DNA of 64,000 nucleotides from Peribolospora baueri (GCA_029717555.1 JAMDHS010000042.1:62001-126000); one strand, 5' to 3'. Shown: positions 35,362-48,091, numbered from the stretch's first letter. A program made the numbers and translations. Notes: a model not told the origin generated them from the sequence alone.

Positions 35362-35383
35362 ATGTCTGTCTGTCTGTCTGTCC
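35362..35383. repeat. (TCTG)n tetranucleotide repeat
   Basis: About five TCTG units between KAE1 and AIM6. Confidence 0.8.
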
Positions 35384-36100
35384 CTCCCTCGTACCAGCCA
35401 AGCCGACCGGGCGCCGGGAGACTCGTGCGAGGGTGACACAGCCGCAGTCGCGGCATTACATTGCTCTATCTGCGCCACGTGCGCCCTTACGACGCACGTT
35501 CGACACCATCCGACGGAGACTCTCTTCTCGTCCGTTCGTCCGTTCATTCCCTCCGCCTCGCCTTGCAATTTCAAAACTGCGTTCCTCTCACGCCCCCTCC
35601 CACAGCGCACGCTCGACAGAAAGGGGTTCCCTGGCCGGGCCCCGTCCCGCGGGCAACCGCGCGACTGCGGCACCTCGGAACTGGACCTGATACATGAGGC
35701 CGCAGACGGAGCATGATGGATGATGGATGTACCGTAACTAGCCAGAGTGACTTGGATGGGAAGGAAGGACGACGGCGACGACGACGAGAATAACTTGGCG
35801 GGCGACCTTTGCCTCGCCAACGACCACCAATCACCAACCACCAATCCCGCCATACCTTTTCCTCCTCCATAACCTTCCCCCTCGTTTCGCTACAACCCAC
35901 CCCCCTCCATCTCTTTCCCCCAGGTCCCGTATTTATAACCGTCACAGACGCCCGACGCCCGACGCTCCACGCTCCGCCAGCGCTGACGCCCTTCCATCCC
36001 CGCTCGTCCCGCATCGGTCTTGCTCCTTCCGTCCTTCGTCCTTCTCCGCCGCTCGCATTCCCCCTCTCCCCGGCCGACGCTTAGGCCCCCCGTTCGCACC

Positions 36101-38034
36101 ATGAGCCACTCCGCTCGTTCCTCCCTTTCCTTCCAAGCCTCCACCGATCGGCTCTTGCCTCTCTCCGGCCTGGGTCGCGCCGGCAGCGGTGGAAGCGACG
36201 AGGACATGGAAGAGATGGCCGAGGTCCCTCTTCGCCCGCGCTGGCGATCCACCTCCGTCGGCTCCCCAGCTTGGCGCTCGTCCAGACACCACCACCACCC
36301 GCCGTCCCTCGGCGCCGGCGACGGCCTCCGCTTTCTCTGCGGCAGCAGGCAGCGCTCCATCTTCCTCCTAACCCTCGCTCTCGCCGCCGTCGTCAGCTAC
36401 TGCCTCGGCGCCGCCTCTGCTTCCGCTGGCCTCTTCTCTGGCCCGGCGGCGGACCGGTGCGCGCTGAGCCCATACGGCATCATGTTGAGGGGCATGGGTC
36501 GCGGAGGATGGAGGCGTAAGCACGGGCGCGGGCGCGGCGGCCACGCGCACCGCAACAGTACTACTGCCGGTGGTGGAGGACGGTGGTGGGACAAGGCGAC
36601 CGAGGCCTTTTCAGGCGGCCGCGCCAGGCCCTCTTCGGCCCTAGCCAGCGTCCAAGGCGGCCGGTTCGCCAACCCGTACCCTCCCGACGCCGATGAGCTC
36701 GTCTTTCCCGGCGACGGCACGAGGGACTTGCTGCCCATCAAGGCGCACTCGCATAATGACTACTGGCGCGATGTACGTTTTCCATGTTTTCCCAGTCATA
36801 ATGCGGAGGACGATCGGTGGATCGTCTCATTCACTCACTCACGCTGCCCTTCCTTCTCTTCGTCCAGATCCCCCTCTACTCGGCCCTCCAACACGGCCTG
36901 CTCTCCGTCGAGGCGGACGTATGGCGGATCGAGCGCGGTGTAGGGAGCGACAGGTACAACGAGAGCATTGGAGATACCCTCTACGTGAGTGCAATGTCCG
37001 AACCAATGCTACTTCAGGCGCTGCGACGACCAGCTAGTCCGTGTTGAGCGGAAAGGAGCACGCGATGTAGCCAGCGTCCACTGACCGAGCCGTTACCGGA
37101 CCAACCACACACCCTCCCATTACCCCAGGTCGGTCACGGCCGCTCCTACCTCACGCCTTCGCGGACCTTCGATGGCTTGTACATCTCTCAAATCGTCAAG
37201 CTCCTCGAGGAGGTGAACCCGCCCGACTCGGCGGGCGACGATTCGCGCCCATGGGTGAGTTGGGACGTCGGGACGTCAGGACGCCTACAGAACGCGGTGC
37301 TTTGACTCACCGCGATTGGTGCTCGTCTATGGCAGAATGGCATTTACGCCTCCGACCCCTCCGCGACGCTACACCTGCTCGTTGACCTCGTGAGTCTCTC
37401 CTTCCTACGCACACACATTCTGACAGCCTGCGCTCATCTCGACATCCTTCCTTCCCACCCCTGGTCGTCCAGAAAACGGACGGCCCCACGACGCTCCCCT
37501 TCGTCTGGCGGGCCCTGCAGCCGCTGCGAGAGCGGGGGTGGCTGTCAACGTGGAACGCATCCCATGGCTTTGTTCCAGGTCCCATCACCGTCATCGGCAC
37601 CGGCAATACGTGCGTCGAGTCGAGTTTCACTCCCCGCTCGGCCTTTATCGATCGACTTGACCGTTTTCGCGCTCACGCCTCTCCTCCTTTCCTCCTCACC
37701 ATATCGTCTCGTCTCGTCTGTCTCCAGCCCCGTCCACCTCATCGTCGATCCCCACCTCTACTCGCCTTCCTCCACCCGAGACATCTTCTACGACGCCCCG
37801 CTCAACGCCATTTCAGACGGCTACACCGCCGCAGACGGCACGCACAGGGAGTACGACTCGACGGTGAGCCCGATCGCCAGCGCTAGCTTTTTGCGCTACG
37901 TTGGCTGGATGGCCCTCTTTGAGGCTGGCGCGGGCGTGTTGGAGAGGACGAAGATGTATGTCGATGCGGCGCATGAGAGGGGGATTGAGACGAGGTGGTG
38001 GGAGTGAGTTGCTCTCGTTTGCTCTGTCCTTTTG

Positions 38035-38065
<31 letters not shown>

Positions 38066-38364
38066 TTTCCGTCTTTTGGACGCCAACTGGTGACCGCGCT
38101 AGCTGAGACGCGTCGCTGACTCGCCTTCCACCCACGTCACAGCACCCCGGGATGGCCCCGCTTCGCGCGGCACCGAGTGTGGAAGACGCTCCTTCGCCTC
38201 GACGTAGATTGGCTCAACGTCGACGACCTCGTGAGTCCTTCCTTCGTTATACGGCCCCCGGCCCCCTGGTGACAGTCGTCCGTGCGCGCCCGCGCTTACC
38301 TTACCGTCTCTCGCGTCTTCTGCCCTTCCTTCCACTCACCCAGGACGACGCCGTGCGCTTTTGA
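36101..38364 (+). CDS. AIM6-like PLC-like phosphodiesterase-fold membrane protein
   Basis: Homologue of fungal Altered Inheritance of Mitochondria protein 6, with a GDPD/PI-PLC-like TIM-barrel fold. The start ACCATGAGC at 36101 has a good context. The N terminus is basic and Ser-rich, then a hydrophobic segment (about residues 86-109) suggests a single membrane anchor. The catalytic-domain motifs are LPIKAHSHNDYW, then PLYSALQHGLLSVEADVW, the paired His and acidic motifs of the fold. They are followed by LYVGH, LTPSRTFDGLYI, HLLVDLKTDG, FYDAPLNAISDG and RWWDTPGWPRFARHRVW. It ends WLNVDDLDDAVRF. About eight exons. AIM6 function is not known; the substrate is open. Confidence 0.87.
38030..38068. 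repeat. (TTTTG)n pentanucleotide repeat in an AIM6 intron
   Basis: About six TTTTG units followed by a T run, inside an intron near the 3' end of the AIM6-like gene. Confidence 0.85.
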
Positions 38365-39214
38365 ACCTCCTCTCGGACGATCTACCTACCCGCACCTGCC
38401 TTTCTCCATGCTCTGCTGTCCGCCTGTCCGCCTGTCTGCCCTTGCACATGTACCCCCCCTTCCCCCTCCCCCTCCACATCATCCCCCCCTTCCCCCATCC
38501 TCCAACCTCAACATACCATACCGCCGGATCCGCGGGAATAACTACAATGTCGATCGCATTTTCTTTTTCTTTTCCTTCTTCTCCCCCTTATATCCCCCCC
38601 CCCCTTTTCTTCCGTTCGACGTCCGTAGATGTATTAGTAGCTTCGCTGAGCGAGACGAGATGCGCTTCATGGAATGGAATGGAGACCTCTCCTCTGCCCC
38701 ACCCACACCACACCACATCACACCATCGCCTTGCTTTCGAGCCGCCTCTCGCTACCTCCTTTTATTGATTTTTATTTTTTGTTTCGCGGCCCGCCCCACG
38801 TGCTCTCGTCAAAAGGGTCGAGTCGAATCGAGTCCAGCGGCGCATCCGCCGCGTCGCGATGCTGTCCTGCCCTGGCCACGCCGGACCGGACCCTCAATCA
38901 TCCAGTTTGGCGAGACGATATCCGCGGACGCGGCTAAAGTTGCGCGACCGACCCCGGGGAAAAAAAAAAAGGAACATGACCTCGGCACTCGTTACGATCT
39001 ACGATCTGATATGACATGAACGCACACACAGGTGTAGACATCGGAGGAAAACAAATAACGAGTGACTTATGATGAAGGGCCAGACGGACAAAGGAGGAAA
39101 GAGGGAACGAAGACCGACCGACCGCCGACGATCCGACCGTACTTTCCGACACCGACGGGAAGGCTGCTAGCTCCGGGAGGATGGGGAAGGAAAAAGGACT
39201 TGCTTCCTCTGCAA
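38365..39214. other. Intergenic region between convergent AIM6 and NDUFS7 genes
   Basis: About 850 bp, extremely C/T-rich from 38,390 to 38,620 with several C homopolymers. No coding signal. Confidence 0.45.
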
Positions 39215-40523
39215 TCACTTGCGGTACCACGTCACGCCCTGCCTCTTTCGCCTCATCTTCCTCTGGAGCTGAAGCTGTGGAGTGAAAAGGGAAGAAGGGA
39301 AAGAGAATGGATTGAGAAAAGATGGGGATCGACGAAGGGATGAGAGTAAAACCGTGAAGGACTCACCATACCGTAGAGCAGCGCCTCAGCGGTCGGAGGG
39401 CAGCCTGGAACGTAGAGGTCAACGGGGACGATACGGTCGCAGCCGCGGACGACGGAGTAGGAGTAGTGGTAGTATCCACCACCGTTGGCGCACGAGCCCA
39501 TGGAGATGACCCAGCCTGTGTGTGACAAGCACCGATGGCAATCCGGGTCAATATCGCCACCCGCCTGACAGAGCCTCGGCTTGGACGAATACAGAGGAAC
39601 GACTACTCACGAGGTTCGGGCATCTGATCGTATACCTTGCGCAAAGCGGGAGCCATCTTGTTGGTCAGGGTACCAGCCACGATCATGATGTCGGACTGTC
39701 GAGGAGAGGCACGGAAGACGACACCAAGACGGTCCTGGTCGTAGCGCGCGGTAGCCATGTGCATCATTTCGACGGCGCAGCAGGCCAGACCGAAGGTCAT
39801 GGGCCACATCGACCCCTGACGCGCCCAGTTGACAATCTTGTCGAGCGTGGAGAGAACGTATTCTGATGGGTACGGCGCAAAGGGTGTAGAGGTCGAAACA
39901 GAGTTTAGTCACCGTTGCAGCACGCCATCCACGGCGTCCAGAAAAAAATCAGAAGAAATCAAACCGGTCAGCCACTCACCAACGTTGTTCCGCGGCGTCT
40001 CCAGGCTCAGCTGGTTGCTGCCACTCTGCGCCAGCGTGGTGATGGGCACAGGCTCGTTGGCTTTGGCGGGCGAGGTGGAAGAAATTGAACGGGCGTAGGG
40101 AACAAGAGCGCGAGACTCTGATCATAAACAGGCGGGGTTACCCAAGCGAAGCGGTGTCGAGGAGGTGAAGCGTCGCGGTCAGTAAGCCCCCGCGCGCCAG
40201 ACACAGAATGTTGAATTCCTTTCACACTTACCCTTCCTCTCGTTGGCGACCTTGGGCGCCGAAGAAGACGCAGAAGTGGAAAGAGACCTGGCCGTGAACG
40301 AGGCAGCGGGGGCGAGGTTGAACGTCGCCTGTCGGGACAGGCAGCCTGCGAAGGACAAGCCATCGATGAGGAAGGACAACCAAGACGTGAGCGATCTGCA
40401 CCCCTTCTCGCCACATCTCGTTTCCGCCATCGGAGCCCATGCCCGGATCGCTCATAAACACGCAACAAGCCATAGCTCACCCGTCCTCGCCATAAGCGAA
40501 ACGGCGGACCTGACTGAAGCCAT
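39215..40523 (-). CDS. NADH:ubiquinone oxidoreductase PSST/20 kDa subunit (NDUFS7)
   Basis: Complex I subunit that carries iron-sulfur cluster N2, the last cluster before ubiquinone. The N terminus [15 protein letters not shown], with later [13 protein letters not shown] and PYARSISS, is a typical mitochondrial presequence. The conserved core begins [20 protein letters not shown]. It has [13 protein letters not shown] (tandem Cys ligands of N2), [20 protein letters not shown], then [20 protein letters not shown] and [18 protein letters not shown] with the remaining two Cys ligands. The last exon, [13 protein letters not shown], matches the family end. All four N2 ligands are intact. Five or so exons; the acceptor after KVANERK joins in phase to [11 protein letters not shown]. 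Confidence 0.95.
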
Positions 40524-41140
40524 GTCGGACGATGGTGTTTGTGAGGGTAGGATAAGATCGCGCTCTCGTCCGGGCGATGGCCGACCGTTCGGGAAGGACG
40601 GGGCGGGACGTGAGACGGCGTTTGGCGGCGATGGGCGGGGCGCGTGGCGGGCCAATGAACAGAGCGCAATCGGTCACCGGGCTTTGATGGCTCGCTTGCG
40701 AATCCCTCTATCTACAGGTTAACAGTATACGTACATGGAACGAGGCAAACGAGGCAATGGACCGTGATGTGAGCGTCCGACGAGCTTGAACGGACAGAAG
40801 AAACGAGTCGAATCGACGGTAGGCAAGAAGATGGGCTAGCGAGGTAGGGGGGAAGTCCGGGATGGACGTCCATTCTCGTCGGGGAAGAAAGACACAAAAG
40901 GATGTGAAAGAAGAACGGGGCAGAAAGCTTGGTCGGGGAACCACGTCGGACGAGCATAGCAAAGGCGACTGACGGATCGGGGCGACGGCGGGAAATGCAG
41001 CCGACTAAACCAGGTCGAGTTGAAGCGCTCCCAACCATTGACAATCGACCAACACCCGTAGGGAACTTTGCTGGAGAACAGTTCGAACCAAATCTCGGCC
41101 AGCCTATAGCACCGCATCTCACATTTCAAGGGTTTAAGAT
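40524..41140. other. Intergenic region, NDUFS7 promoter and CDS1 3' flank
   Basis: About 620 bp between two minus-strand genes. Nothing further recognised. Confidence 0.4.
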
Positions 41141-43188
41141 TTAAGCCCTGGCAACGGCGGCAGCAGCAGCAGCGGCAGCGGCAGCGGGATCAATGCCCTG
41201 CCCTGCGAGATACTTCTGCAAGTCACTGAGCAGCTCAAGCTGCTCCTCCACGGTGAGGAAGGAGACGATGGTCTGCAGCACCGCTCCGACAGTGACGTGG
41301 TGCTCGCGGATGAGTGAGGTGTAGTAGACGTAGCTGAACATGCCCATCAGGAACCTGCAAGAGGAGCAGAGCGCAAGACGTAGGTTCGAAAAAGAGTGTA
41401 AGTCAGCAGTGCTGGGTTGGTTGGAGTGATAGAAACAGTGAATGATCAATGCGGCTGCCTGGCACGCACTGGCAATCCATCCTATCCGTAAGACCACCAT
41501 GGCCTGGAATGGAATCTCCGAAGTCCTTGATCTTGAATGCTCGCTTGAATCCACTGGCAAAGAAGCCACCGAAGGGAGCAACGAGGGACGCAAAGGCGGC
41601 CATGACGAGAGCATGAAGCTGGAACGGCGTGTAGGGAATCGAGTGCACTTCTCGACCGGCCTGGACAAGTCGGGATATGAGGAGGCGAGTGTGAATAGAC
41701 GAGACGATCTTCGGATACACAAACAAGAACGATTCGGAGCAAAGCCGAAACATACCAGCCATGACAGCGCAGTGCTAACGGCACCAGCGACGGGGAATTC
41801 GCGCCACAAGAAGACCGGGTTGGGGTCGCATTGGACATTGGAAAAGGCAGAGGTGCCGAGGTCTCTAACGGGGCAGATCATGTAGTTGTATCGCTGGAAC
41901 AGGGTGGCCCACTGAAAGAGGGTGGCGACAAGAGACAGATTGAGCTCGCACCCCCCTGAACGAACTGAAAGCTGTGAATCAGAGCGGGAAAGACACAGCC
42001 ACTCACGCCTAGTGCGAACAGCACGGTGGAGAAGAAAGCACCGACGAAGCCTTCAACAGTTTTCTTGGGGCTTAAGGCGATCAAAGGTGTCCTTCCGAAA
42101 AGCATACCTGAAGACGGGCATCGTCGTCCATGGCCATCGTCAGCGTATCTCATAAAATTATGGAAGAAGAAAGGAAAAGGCTCACCGAAGACATAAGCGG
42201 TGATGTCGTTCGTGATGACGAGCGACGCGGGTAGCCAGAACCAAATGAGCCCTTCAAGGATGTTGTTGACGATGAAGTGGCTCGAGAAGACGATGAGAAG
42301 AAGGCTCATGTGCGTCCAGCAGAAGAGGCCGAATTGGAATCGCAGGTTGTCTCGTTTCAGGTTGGATACGAAGCCAACAAAGCCTGGGTGATCGGTACAG
42401 TGGCGGTTGAAAAGACGAAGTGTAAGCACATGGGTGTTCCTTTTCGGCCGTTGAGCCCATCCGTTCGGCCACAGCCACTTGCTCGCGCTCACCGATGATA
42501 TAGAGAATGAAGCTGATGAAGCGGTGGTGCTTTGCAAAGGGGAGGAAGTACGCATCGACGAAGACGATGTGCTTGAAGTAATATATGATCGATTCTCCAT
42601 AGAGGAAGTAATTGCAGACCACGAAGAAGTACCTGGGCAATGGGACGAAGAATGGAGAGATGAGCGAAAGGGGGTGAGTCCGGTGCTGTTGCTTGTGCGC
42701 GAGGAGGACGAGACTTACCAGCTCAGTGTGTTGCTCCACATGTCTCTCTTCTCATGCCTCCCTGTGGGCGTCTCCGTTCCATCGCCCTCGGCCTCCGATT
42801 CGACCATCGTCGTAGTCGTATGCGGCCTTCCAGGGATGTGAAATAGGCCCGTGATCTCGCGGTACACCAATGTGGAGATGAGCATGACGAGGAGAATCAT
42901 GTACGAGTGTCCCATGACGAGGAGGCCTAGGACATGATGGAACAAGCGTGGAGAAGAGCGACAATACAGCCGTCAGGTGGTTTGCACTTTGCAGCGCAGA
43001 CAGGACTCCTTCGACGCACCAAGGAAACCTCCGATCATGGCCAAGCTCCATACGGTCCTGTCGAAGACCTTCTTCCAATAGGCACTGTCATGGCCGGCTT
43101 TGGTCTTGACCTGCGCGACGGCCGAGTTGGGCTCAGCGGCCGCCATCTTGGCCTCGGCGCCACTGCTGTCGCGTGAGGCGGCCGACAT
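41141..43188 (-). CDS. CDS1: Phosphatidate cytidylyltransferase (CDP-diacylglycerol synthase, CDS1)
   Basis: Multi-pass ER enzyme making CDP-diacylglycerol from phosphatidic acid and CTP, feeding phosphatidylinositol, phosphatidylserine and cardiolipin synthesis. The start [17 protein letters not shown] precedes [20 protein letters not shown], the first membrane segment. Several hydrophobic segments follow, including [47 protein letters not shown] and [21 protein letters not shown]. The CDS signature is complete: [20 protein letters not shown] continuing [10 protein letters not shown], with catalytic acidic residues. The protein ends in a poly-Ala run of about ten residues. About eight exons. 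It is head-to-head with MVD1. Confidence 0.95.
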
Positions 43189-43447
43189 GTGGGAATGGGT
43201 TTGGAAGGTTGATGGCGAGGCGAGGGTGGTGGTTGGAAGGTGTCGATCATCCGCTCCGGCCCGGCCAAACATCCATGGAAAGGAGGATTCCGTCAAGGTG
43301 CAGCACCAACACACTCTGGCCGCAGTCAAATCCGCCGCGGCTCTGGAAGGGTCGTACAACTAAGTGCAAGAAGGATAAACGCCAAGACCCGACGGTGACA
43401 CCTTCTCTTCCTCCCCCTCCTTCTTCACCCCGTCCCTCGTCCCCATC
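43189..43447. promoter_or_regulatory. Short bidirectional promoter, CDS1 and MVD1
   Basis: About 260 bp separate the two start codons, so a phospholipid gene and a mevalonate-pathway gene must share control sequence. No specific element is identified; a C/T-rich block lies just before the MVD1 ATG. Confidence 0.6.
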
Positions 43448-44823
43448 ATGGCCCTTCACCAAGCCACCGTCTCCGCGCCCGTGAACATTGCGGTGATCAA
43501 GTACTGGGGCAAGCGAGACACTTCTCTCATCCTGCCCACCAACTCCTCCCTCTCGGTCACTCTCGACCAGGACCACCTGCGCAGCGTAACCACCGCCCGT
43601 GCCGACCCGTCCTTCGAGGATGGAGCGAGACTCTGGCTCAACGGGGAGGAGGAGGAAATCAAGCAGGGAGGCAGGCTGGCGAGGTGCTTGGACGAGATGA
43701 GGAAGCTCAGGAGGGAACTCGAGGCTTCCAAGCCCGCTGCACCCAAGGTGAGGGAGGTCGAGACGATGTGATATGGAAGACGCGTCTGGTCCCGTCGCGG
43801 CAGTCCTCACTCGCTCACATACATACTCTCCCCCGGCCTTCTCTGTCCCCTTTTTCAACCGGCCAGCTTTCGGAAATGGGCGTGCGCATCTGCTCGGAGA
43901 ATAACTTCCCCACCGCTGCTGGCCTCGCCTCGTCCGCTTCTGGCTTCGCAGCTCTGGTGAGCGCGCTGGGCGTGCTGTACGAGCTCTATGATCCCTCCTC
44001 GGCATCGACGGCGGCCGCCTCTTCGCTCAGTCGGATCGCTCGACAGGGCTCCGGCTCGGCGTGCAGGTCCTTGCTCGGCGGCTTTGTGGCCTGGGAGATG
44101 GGCTCCGCTTCGGACGGCTCGGACTCGCTTGCGGTGCAAATCGAGCCGCAATCGCACTGGCCGAGCTTGCACGCGCTCATCTGCGTTGTTAGCGACGCCA
44201 AGAAGGGCACACCCTCCACCGCCGGCATGCAGCGTACCGTCGCCACCTCCGCTCTCCTGCGACACCGCATCGACAAAGTGGTTCCTGAGCGCATGAGGGA
44301 CATCTCCTCGGCCATCTCGCGCAAGGACTTTGACACGTTTGCAAAGATCACCATGGCCGACTCGAACCAGTTCCACGCCGTCTGCCTCGACACCGAGCCT
44401 CCGATCTTCTATATGAACGACGTTAGCAGGGCCATCATCTCGCTCATCACCGAGCTTAACCGTGCCTCGGTCGAGGAGGGGAAGGGTTACCGGGCCGCGT
44501 ACACGTACGACGCCGGTCCGAACGCGGTGCTGTACGCCGAAGAGAAGGACATGAAGCTCATTACCAGCCTTATACGACGCTACTTCCCCAACGCCTCGTT
44601 CGACGACCCTTTCCGTCTCTTCAAGGCTCCGGCGGAGGCGGACAATGGTCTGGCCGGTCTTCCCAACGGCTTCAATCCAAACGTCATTCCGGTCTTTGCG
44701 GAGGGAAGCGTGCGAAGGCTAATTCACACGAAGGTTGGAGATGGCCCTAGGATCGTCGCGAGGGGCGAGAGCGACGAGGCGCTGCTCGGTGCAGACGGCA
44801 TGCCCAAGAGGCTCAAGGCGTGA
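43448..44823 (+). CDS. MVD1: Diphosphomevalonate decarboxylase (MVD1)
   Basis: GHMP-fold enzyme converting mevalonate diphosphate to isopentenyl diphosphate, feeding sterol and carotenoid synthesis. The start ATCATGGCC has a good context. Exon 1 encodes [20 protein letters not shown] with the family signature [12 protein letters not shown]. The only intron lies after EASKPAAPK (donor GTGAGG, acceptor GGCCAG) and joins to [19 protein letters not shown]. Then come the ATP-binding [12 protein letters not shown] with catalytic Ser region and [17 protein letters not shown]. The catalytic Asp region is [12 protein letters not shown]. Length and motif order are normal for the family. Confidence 0.96.
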
Positions 44824-45246
44824 GGAAGGAAGGAAGGAAGGCGTGAAGGATGATTAGATCGATGTACGGAACCGGCCTCCCGTGGGCAGGGCCACGACTC
44901 GAACGGGATGGCGATCAGGAACGGAATACCATAGCTGATCTTTGTTTTAACGTCGTAGAAGCCTGTCTGTTAGATGAGGAATTTCCTCTCGCTCGGACCG
45001 TGATGGAAGATTCATAACGTCGCCTTTCTCGATGGCGATATCGTTTAATTTCAATTACCCACCCCCTCGATTCCCACAGGCAAGCACGAAAAGAATCCCG
45101 AGCGCCGACGATGTAGACGAAAGCGCCCTCGCGCGTTACGCAGCAGCGAAGGCTGCCTTTGAAACGACTCGTACCGAGCGGAATGATGGGGGCAGTCCAT
45201 CCAACCTGCTTGGGCCTCGCTCGCTCGCTCGCTCATCCCGGTCCTT
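44824..45246. other. Intergenic region between convergent MVD1 and aldo-keto reductase genes
   Basis: About 420 bp with a (GGAA)n run straight after the MVD1 stop. Nothing else stands out. Confidence 0.4.
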
Positions 45247-47145
45247 TCAACGCCAGTACGGCGGGCAATCCGACTTGACCATCTCCCAAGCGCGGTCGAT
45301 AGCGTCGACGACGGCTTGCGGGAGCGGACCCTTCTCCGAGTCGGCGCAGTTCATCTCGTTTTGCTCCACACTGCTGGCGCCGAGGATGACGCCGTCGCGC
45401 TCATCGAGCACGGAGTGATGCTGGACCCAGCGGAGCGCGGCTTCCGTGAGACGAATTCCGTGCGCCTCGACGGCGGTACGGATCTCGGCTAGGGCGCCGA
45501 AGTAAGTGTCGTGCAGGTACCGTTTGCGGTACATGGCTCCCGTGCGCGTCGTCGGGTCGAACCTACCGCCGCTCTCGACTTTGTCGTCCTGTTTCGTGAT
45601 CTTTCCAGCGAAAAATCCGCCTGGAAGGGGCGAGATGAACGAGGACGGGGGAGGAAGGGATAAGAGATAATTCGAACCAGGTTCGACCAGGCAAGAAGGC
45701 TTTACCAGCCGCGCAGAAAGAATACGAAGACTCACCGGCAAGAGGATTGTAGACGACTAGACGGATGCCGTATTTCCTCAGGCAAGGAACCAGCTCAGGC
45801 TCAATGGCACGCCTGGCACATTCCGAGGCCAGCCACGAGTCAGTCACGCCGACCGGGTTCAGCAGTGTGGACGGGAGGAACGCGTGGAGACTTACGTGAT
45901 GCCGTTATACATAGCTGCACGTCAGCCGTGAGCGAAACGACGAAAAAGTCAGTTGCCTGGAGTACCAGCTGACCTCATGAAAGGCAAGAGGCCGGAAAGT
46001 GGAAGTGATCGAGTCACCTTGGTAAATCTTGGGCTGCACGTAGCCACGCTCCCTGCAGACGGTGACAATCTCGGCCACCTACTCCGCAGCGTCGGCGGAA
46101 AAAATGAGCGTCCGAAGCCTTAGAGACCCTGCGCCAGTGAGGAACGGACTGTATGCGCCGAGAAACACGAGAAAGACGTCGAACTCACCTCCCAGGCGGC
46201 GTAATTGCTCAACCCAAACTGCTCGATCTTGCCCTCCTTGTACAGCGAATCAACCTCCTTCGCCGTCTCATCGAAGGGCACCGAGCGGTCCGGCATGTGC
46301 AGGTAAAGCGTGCGGACTTTGGACATCTGTCACCGGTGAAAGCATAATATGGACGGCGGAGACAAAGGCAGAGGTAAATGCGAAATTGGGTGAGTCGGGA
46401 TGAAGGCACGCGGTGTGCTTAAACGAGCGGGCGCACTCGATGCATGGAGGACGCACGTTGAGGGTAGCCAGGGACTCTTCAAATGTCTTGCGCAGATTCT
46501 CTGGCTTGTGGCTTCCTGGCTGGGAAGGGTAGACCCTGCCCAATGCGCCAGACGAAAGGCACGGCGACGTCAGCTCCCCGGCTGGTGGCTCAGCTTCGAG
46601 CCTGAATAAGCCTGACCACTGTGCGGGAGCCGCGCACAGCGAAAACGAAGGGGAGAGTGCCTCTCACTTGGTATCGATAGCCGAGCTCTTCAGATCTAGC
46701 TTGGAGAGGCGCGCCTCGGAGGTTCCCTCGGCGTACACGCGAGCGGTGTCAAGCTCGCGCTGGCCCGTGGCGAAGTAGACGTCCAGGACTTTCTGGGCCG
46801 TGGGGAGGTCTGAGAGCGGTGCAGGACAGGGCATGAGGACAGGAAGAGTTTAGGGAAGGCGCTTGCCAACGGCGGCCCAATCGAGAGACATGGGATCTGC
46901 AGTCATAGGGCAGAGAAAATAAGACCGGAGCGCTCACCACCAATGCGAGTGCCGACCTTGCCGGGCTCTCCGATGGTCATGGTGCCCTATTGACGCAAGC
47001 GAAAGGCGCGATCGACCCGAACGGAGAGAACAGACGGTGAGACGGATGGAGGGGCAAGGCTGGTCAGCGTAGCCATAGACAAAACGATGGCGCTTCGAGG
47101 ACGCACGAAGATGAGAGGCACGCGAGTCTTGCTGGCGGCGGCCAT
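45247..47145 (-). CDS. Aldo-keto reductase, AKR7 (aflatoxin aldehyde reductase) type
   Basis: NADPH-dependent TIM-barrel reductase of aldehydes. Exon 1 encodes MAAASKTRVPLIF and joins to GTMTIGEPGKVGTRI. The catalytic tetrad can be followed: Asp and Tyr in ELDTARVYAEG, Lys in AIDTKVYPS, and the His position in LYLHMPDRSVPFDETAKEVD. The next features are FGLSNYAAWEVAEIV, YQAMYNGITRAIEPELVPCL and LVVYNPLAGGFFAGK. The cofactor-side C-terminal region is DGVILGASSVEQNEMN. GMYNGI-like and LYLHxPDR forms are typical of AKR7. Eight or so exons. The natural substrate is unknown; stress or aldehyde detoxification is the usual role. Confidence 0.9.
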
Positions 47146-48091
47146 TGTGGAAAGAAATCCGTGACGAGGAGCTGTGGTGTGGGCGGCGAGGGTACGGCGG
47201 AGGGGTGCGCGGGTCGTCGCAAGCATGCAGCCGTTGCAGAAAGGTGGTGGGGAGGTGGAGTGGAGGTGTTGGAGGGAGAGACAAGCCGATGTGCGTCCTG
47301 TCTGGTTGTGGAGACCTACGAATATCATATTACGGTCCGATCAGCCGGCATCTCGGCCGAAAGGTCCGACGAGCAAGAGCCAGCCGAATCGAAAGCATCG
47401 ACGAGCGCGTACATGATATAATAGCCATGGCCAGACCCGCCCGTACGCGCACGGGTCACGCATCGTCGGCACCGGCGACGGACGAGGATGGCACGGTCGG
47501 AAAGGCGAAGAGAAAAGAGAGAGAGACGGGTGGAGTCAGGAAAGAGAGACGTGGAAGGCCCATCGAGTCGCCCAGGACGAGAGGGTCAGGGCGAGGGAGG
47601 GAAGAGCGTCCGTCCGCCATCAGGTGCCCAGGTCGGGAACAGGCGGCAGGCAGAAGAAGGAGCGGCCACACGGGGTCGAGGAGCGACGTCGAGCGGACTG
47701 GCTGGCTGGCGAAGAAGGCGACTGGATGCTCCCAACCCGTATCCAGCTTCAGATCCATGCAGCGTCTTTACGACCTCGAATGGTGACCACTCTCTTCGCC
47801 GCTCGCTCTTTTTTCCAGCGAGCGAGCGATCCTGCGTTGGGCTCTCTCTACGATCGCCGCCGCGCTCACATTCATGTCCTACCCGCACTCGCTGCCTGTG
47901 CGCCACTCCTCCTTCCTTCTCTCCCTCCTACGCCTCGTCTTCGTGGTTCTGTCGCAAAGCGGTGGCATCGTCACATCATCTGCTCCGATCCCTCGCCCCT
48001 TCGGCCGAATCGCCGAGAAGAAAATGTATCATCACGTGTGCTTCCCACAGACGCGATCTTCCCCCGACCACCATCGCCCTTGCCGTCCGTC
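47146..48091. promoter_or_regulatory. Divergent intergenic region, aldo-keto reductase and GT8 gene
   Basis: About 950 bp between head-to-head genes. Long open frames exist here because of the GC-rich composition, but none has conserved sequence. C/T-rich tracts from 47,900 to 48,080 mark the probable GT8 leader. Confidence 0.4.

Larger units (their letters stand above)
34801..36100. promoter_or_regulatory. Long divergent intergenic region, KAE1 and AIM6
   Basis: 1.3 kb between head-to-head genes, the longest gene-free stretch in the window. It holds two TCTG-type arrays (34,861-34,895 and 35,362-35,383). A strongly C/T-rich stretch at 35,850-36,070 is likely the AIM6 leader/promoter. Open frames here have no recognisable protein. 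Confidence 0.45.

Noticed and set aside
34682-35401. Minus-strand frame upstream of KAE1 rich in Asp-Arg-Gln-Thr repeats
   Set aside because: The repeats are just the translated TCTG arrays; no protein family is seen.
35090-35716. 208-codon plus-strand frame between KAE1 and AIM6
   Set aside because: No recognisable motif, Cys/Arg/Pro-biased composition typical of chance frames, and it spans a tetranucleotide repeat.
43448-44823. Cluster of metabolic genes (CDS1, MVD1, aldo-keto reductase, GT8) considered as a biosynthetic gene cluster
   Set aside because: The genes belong to unrelated primary pathways, and no terpene cyclase, PKS, NRPS, P450 or transporter is present.
47488-48091. Long plus-strand frame between the aldo-keto reductase and GT8 genes
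   Set aside because: It has no conserved sequence, overlaps several other open frames, and ends in the region where the GT8 gene uses another frame.
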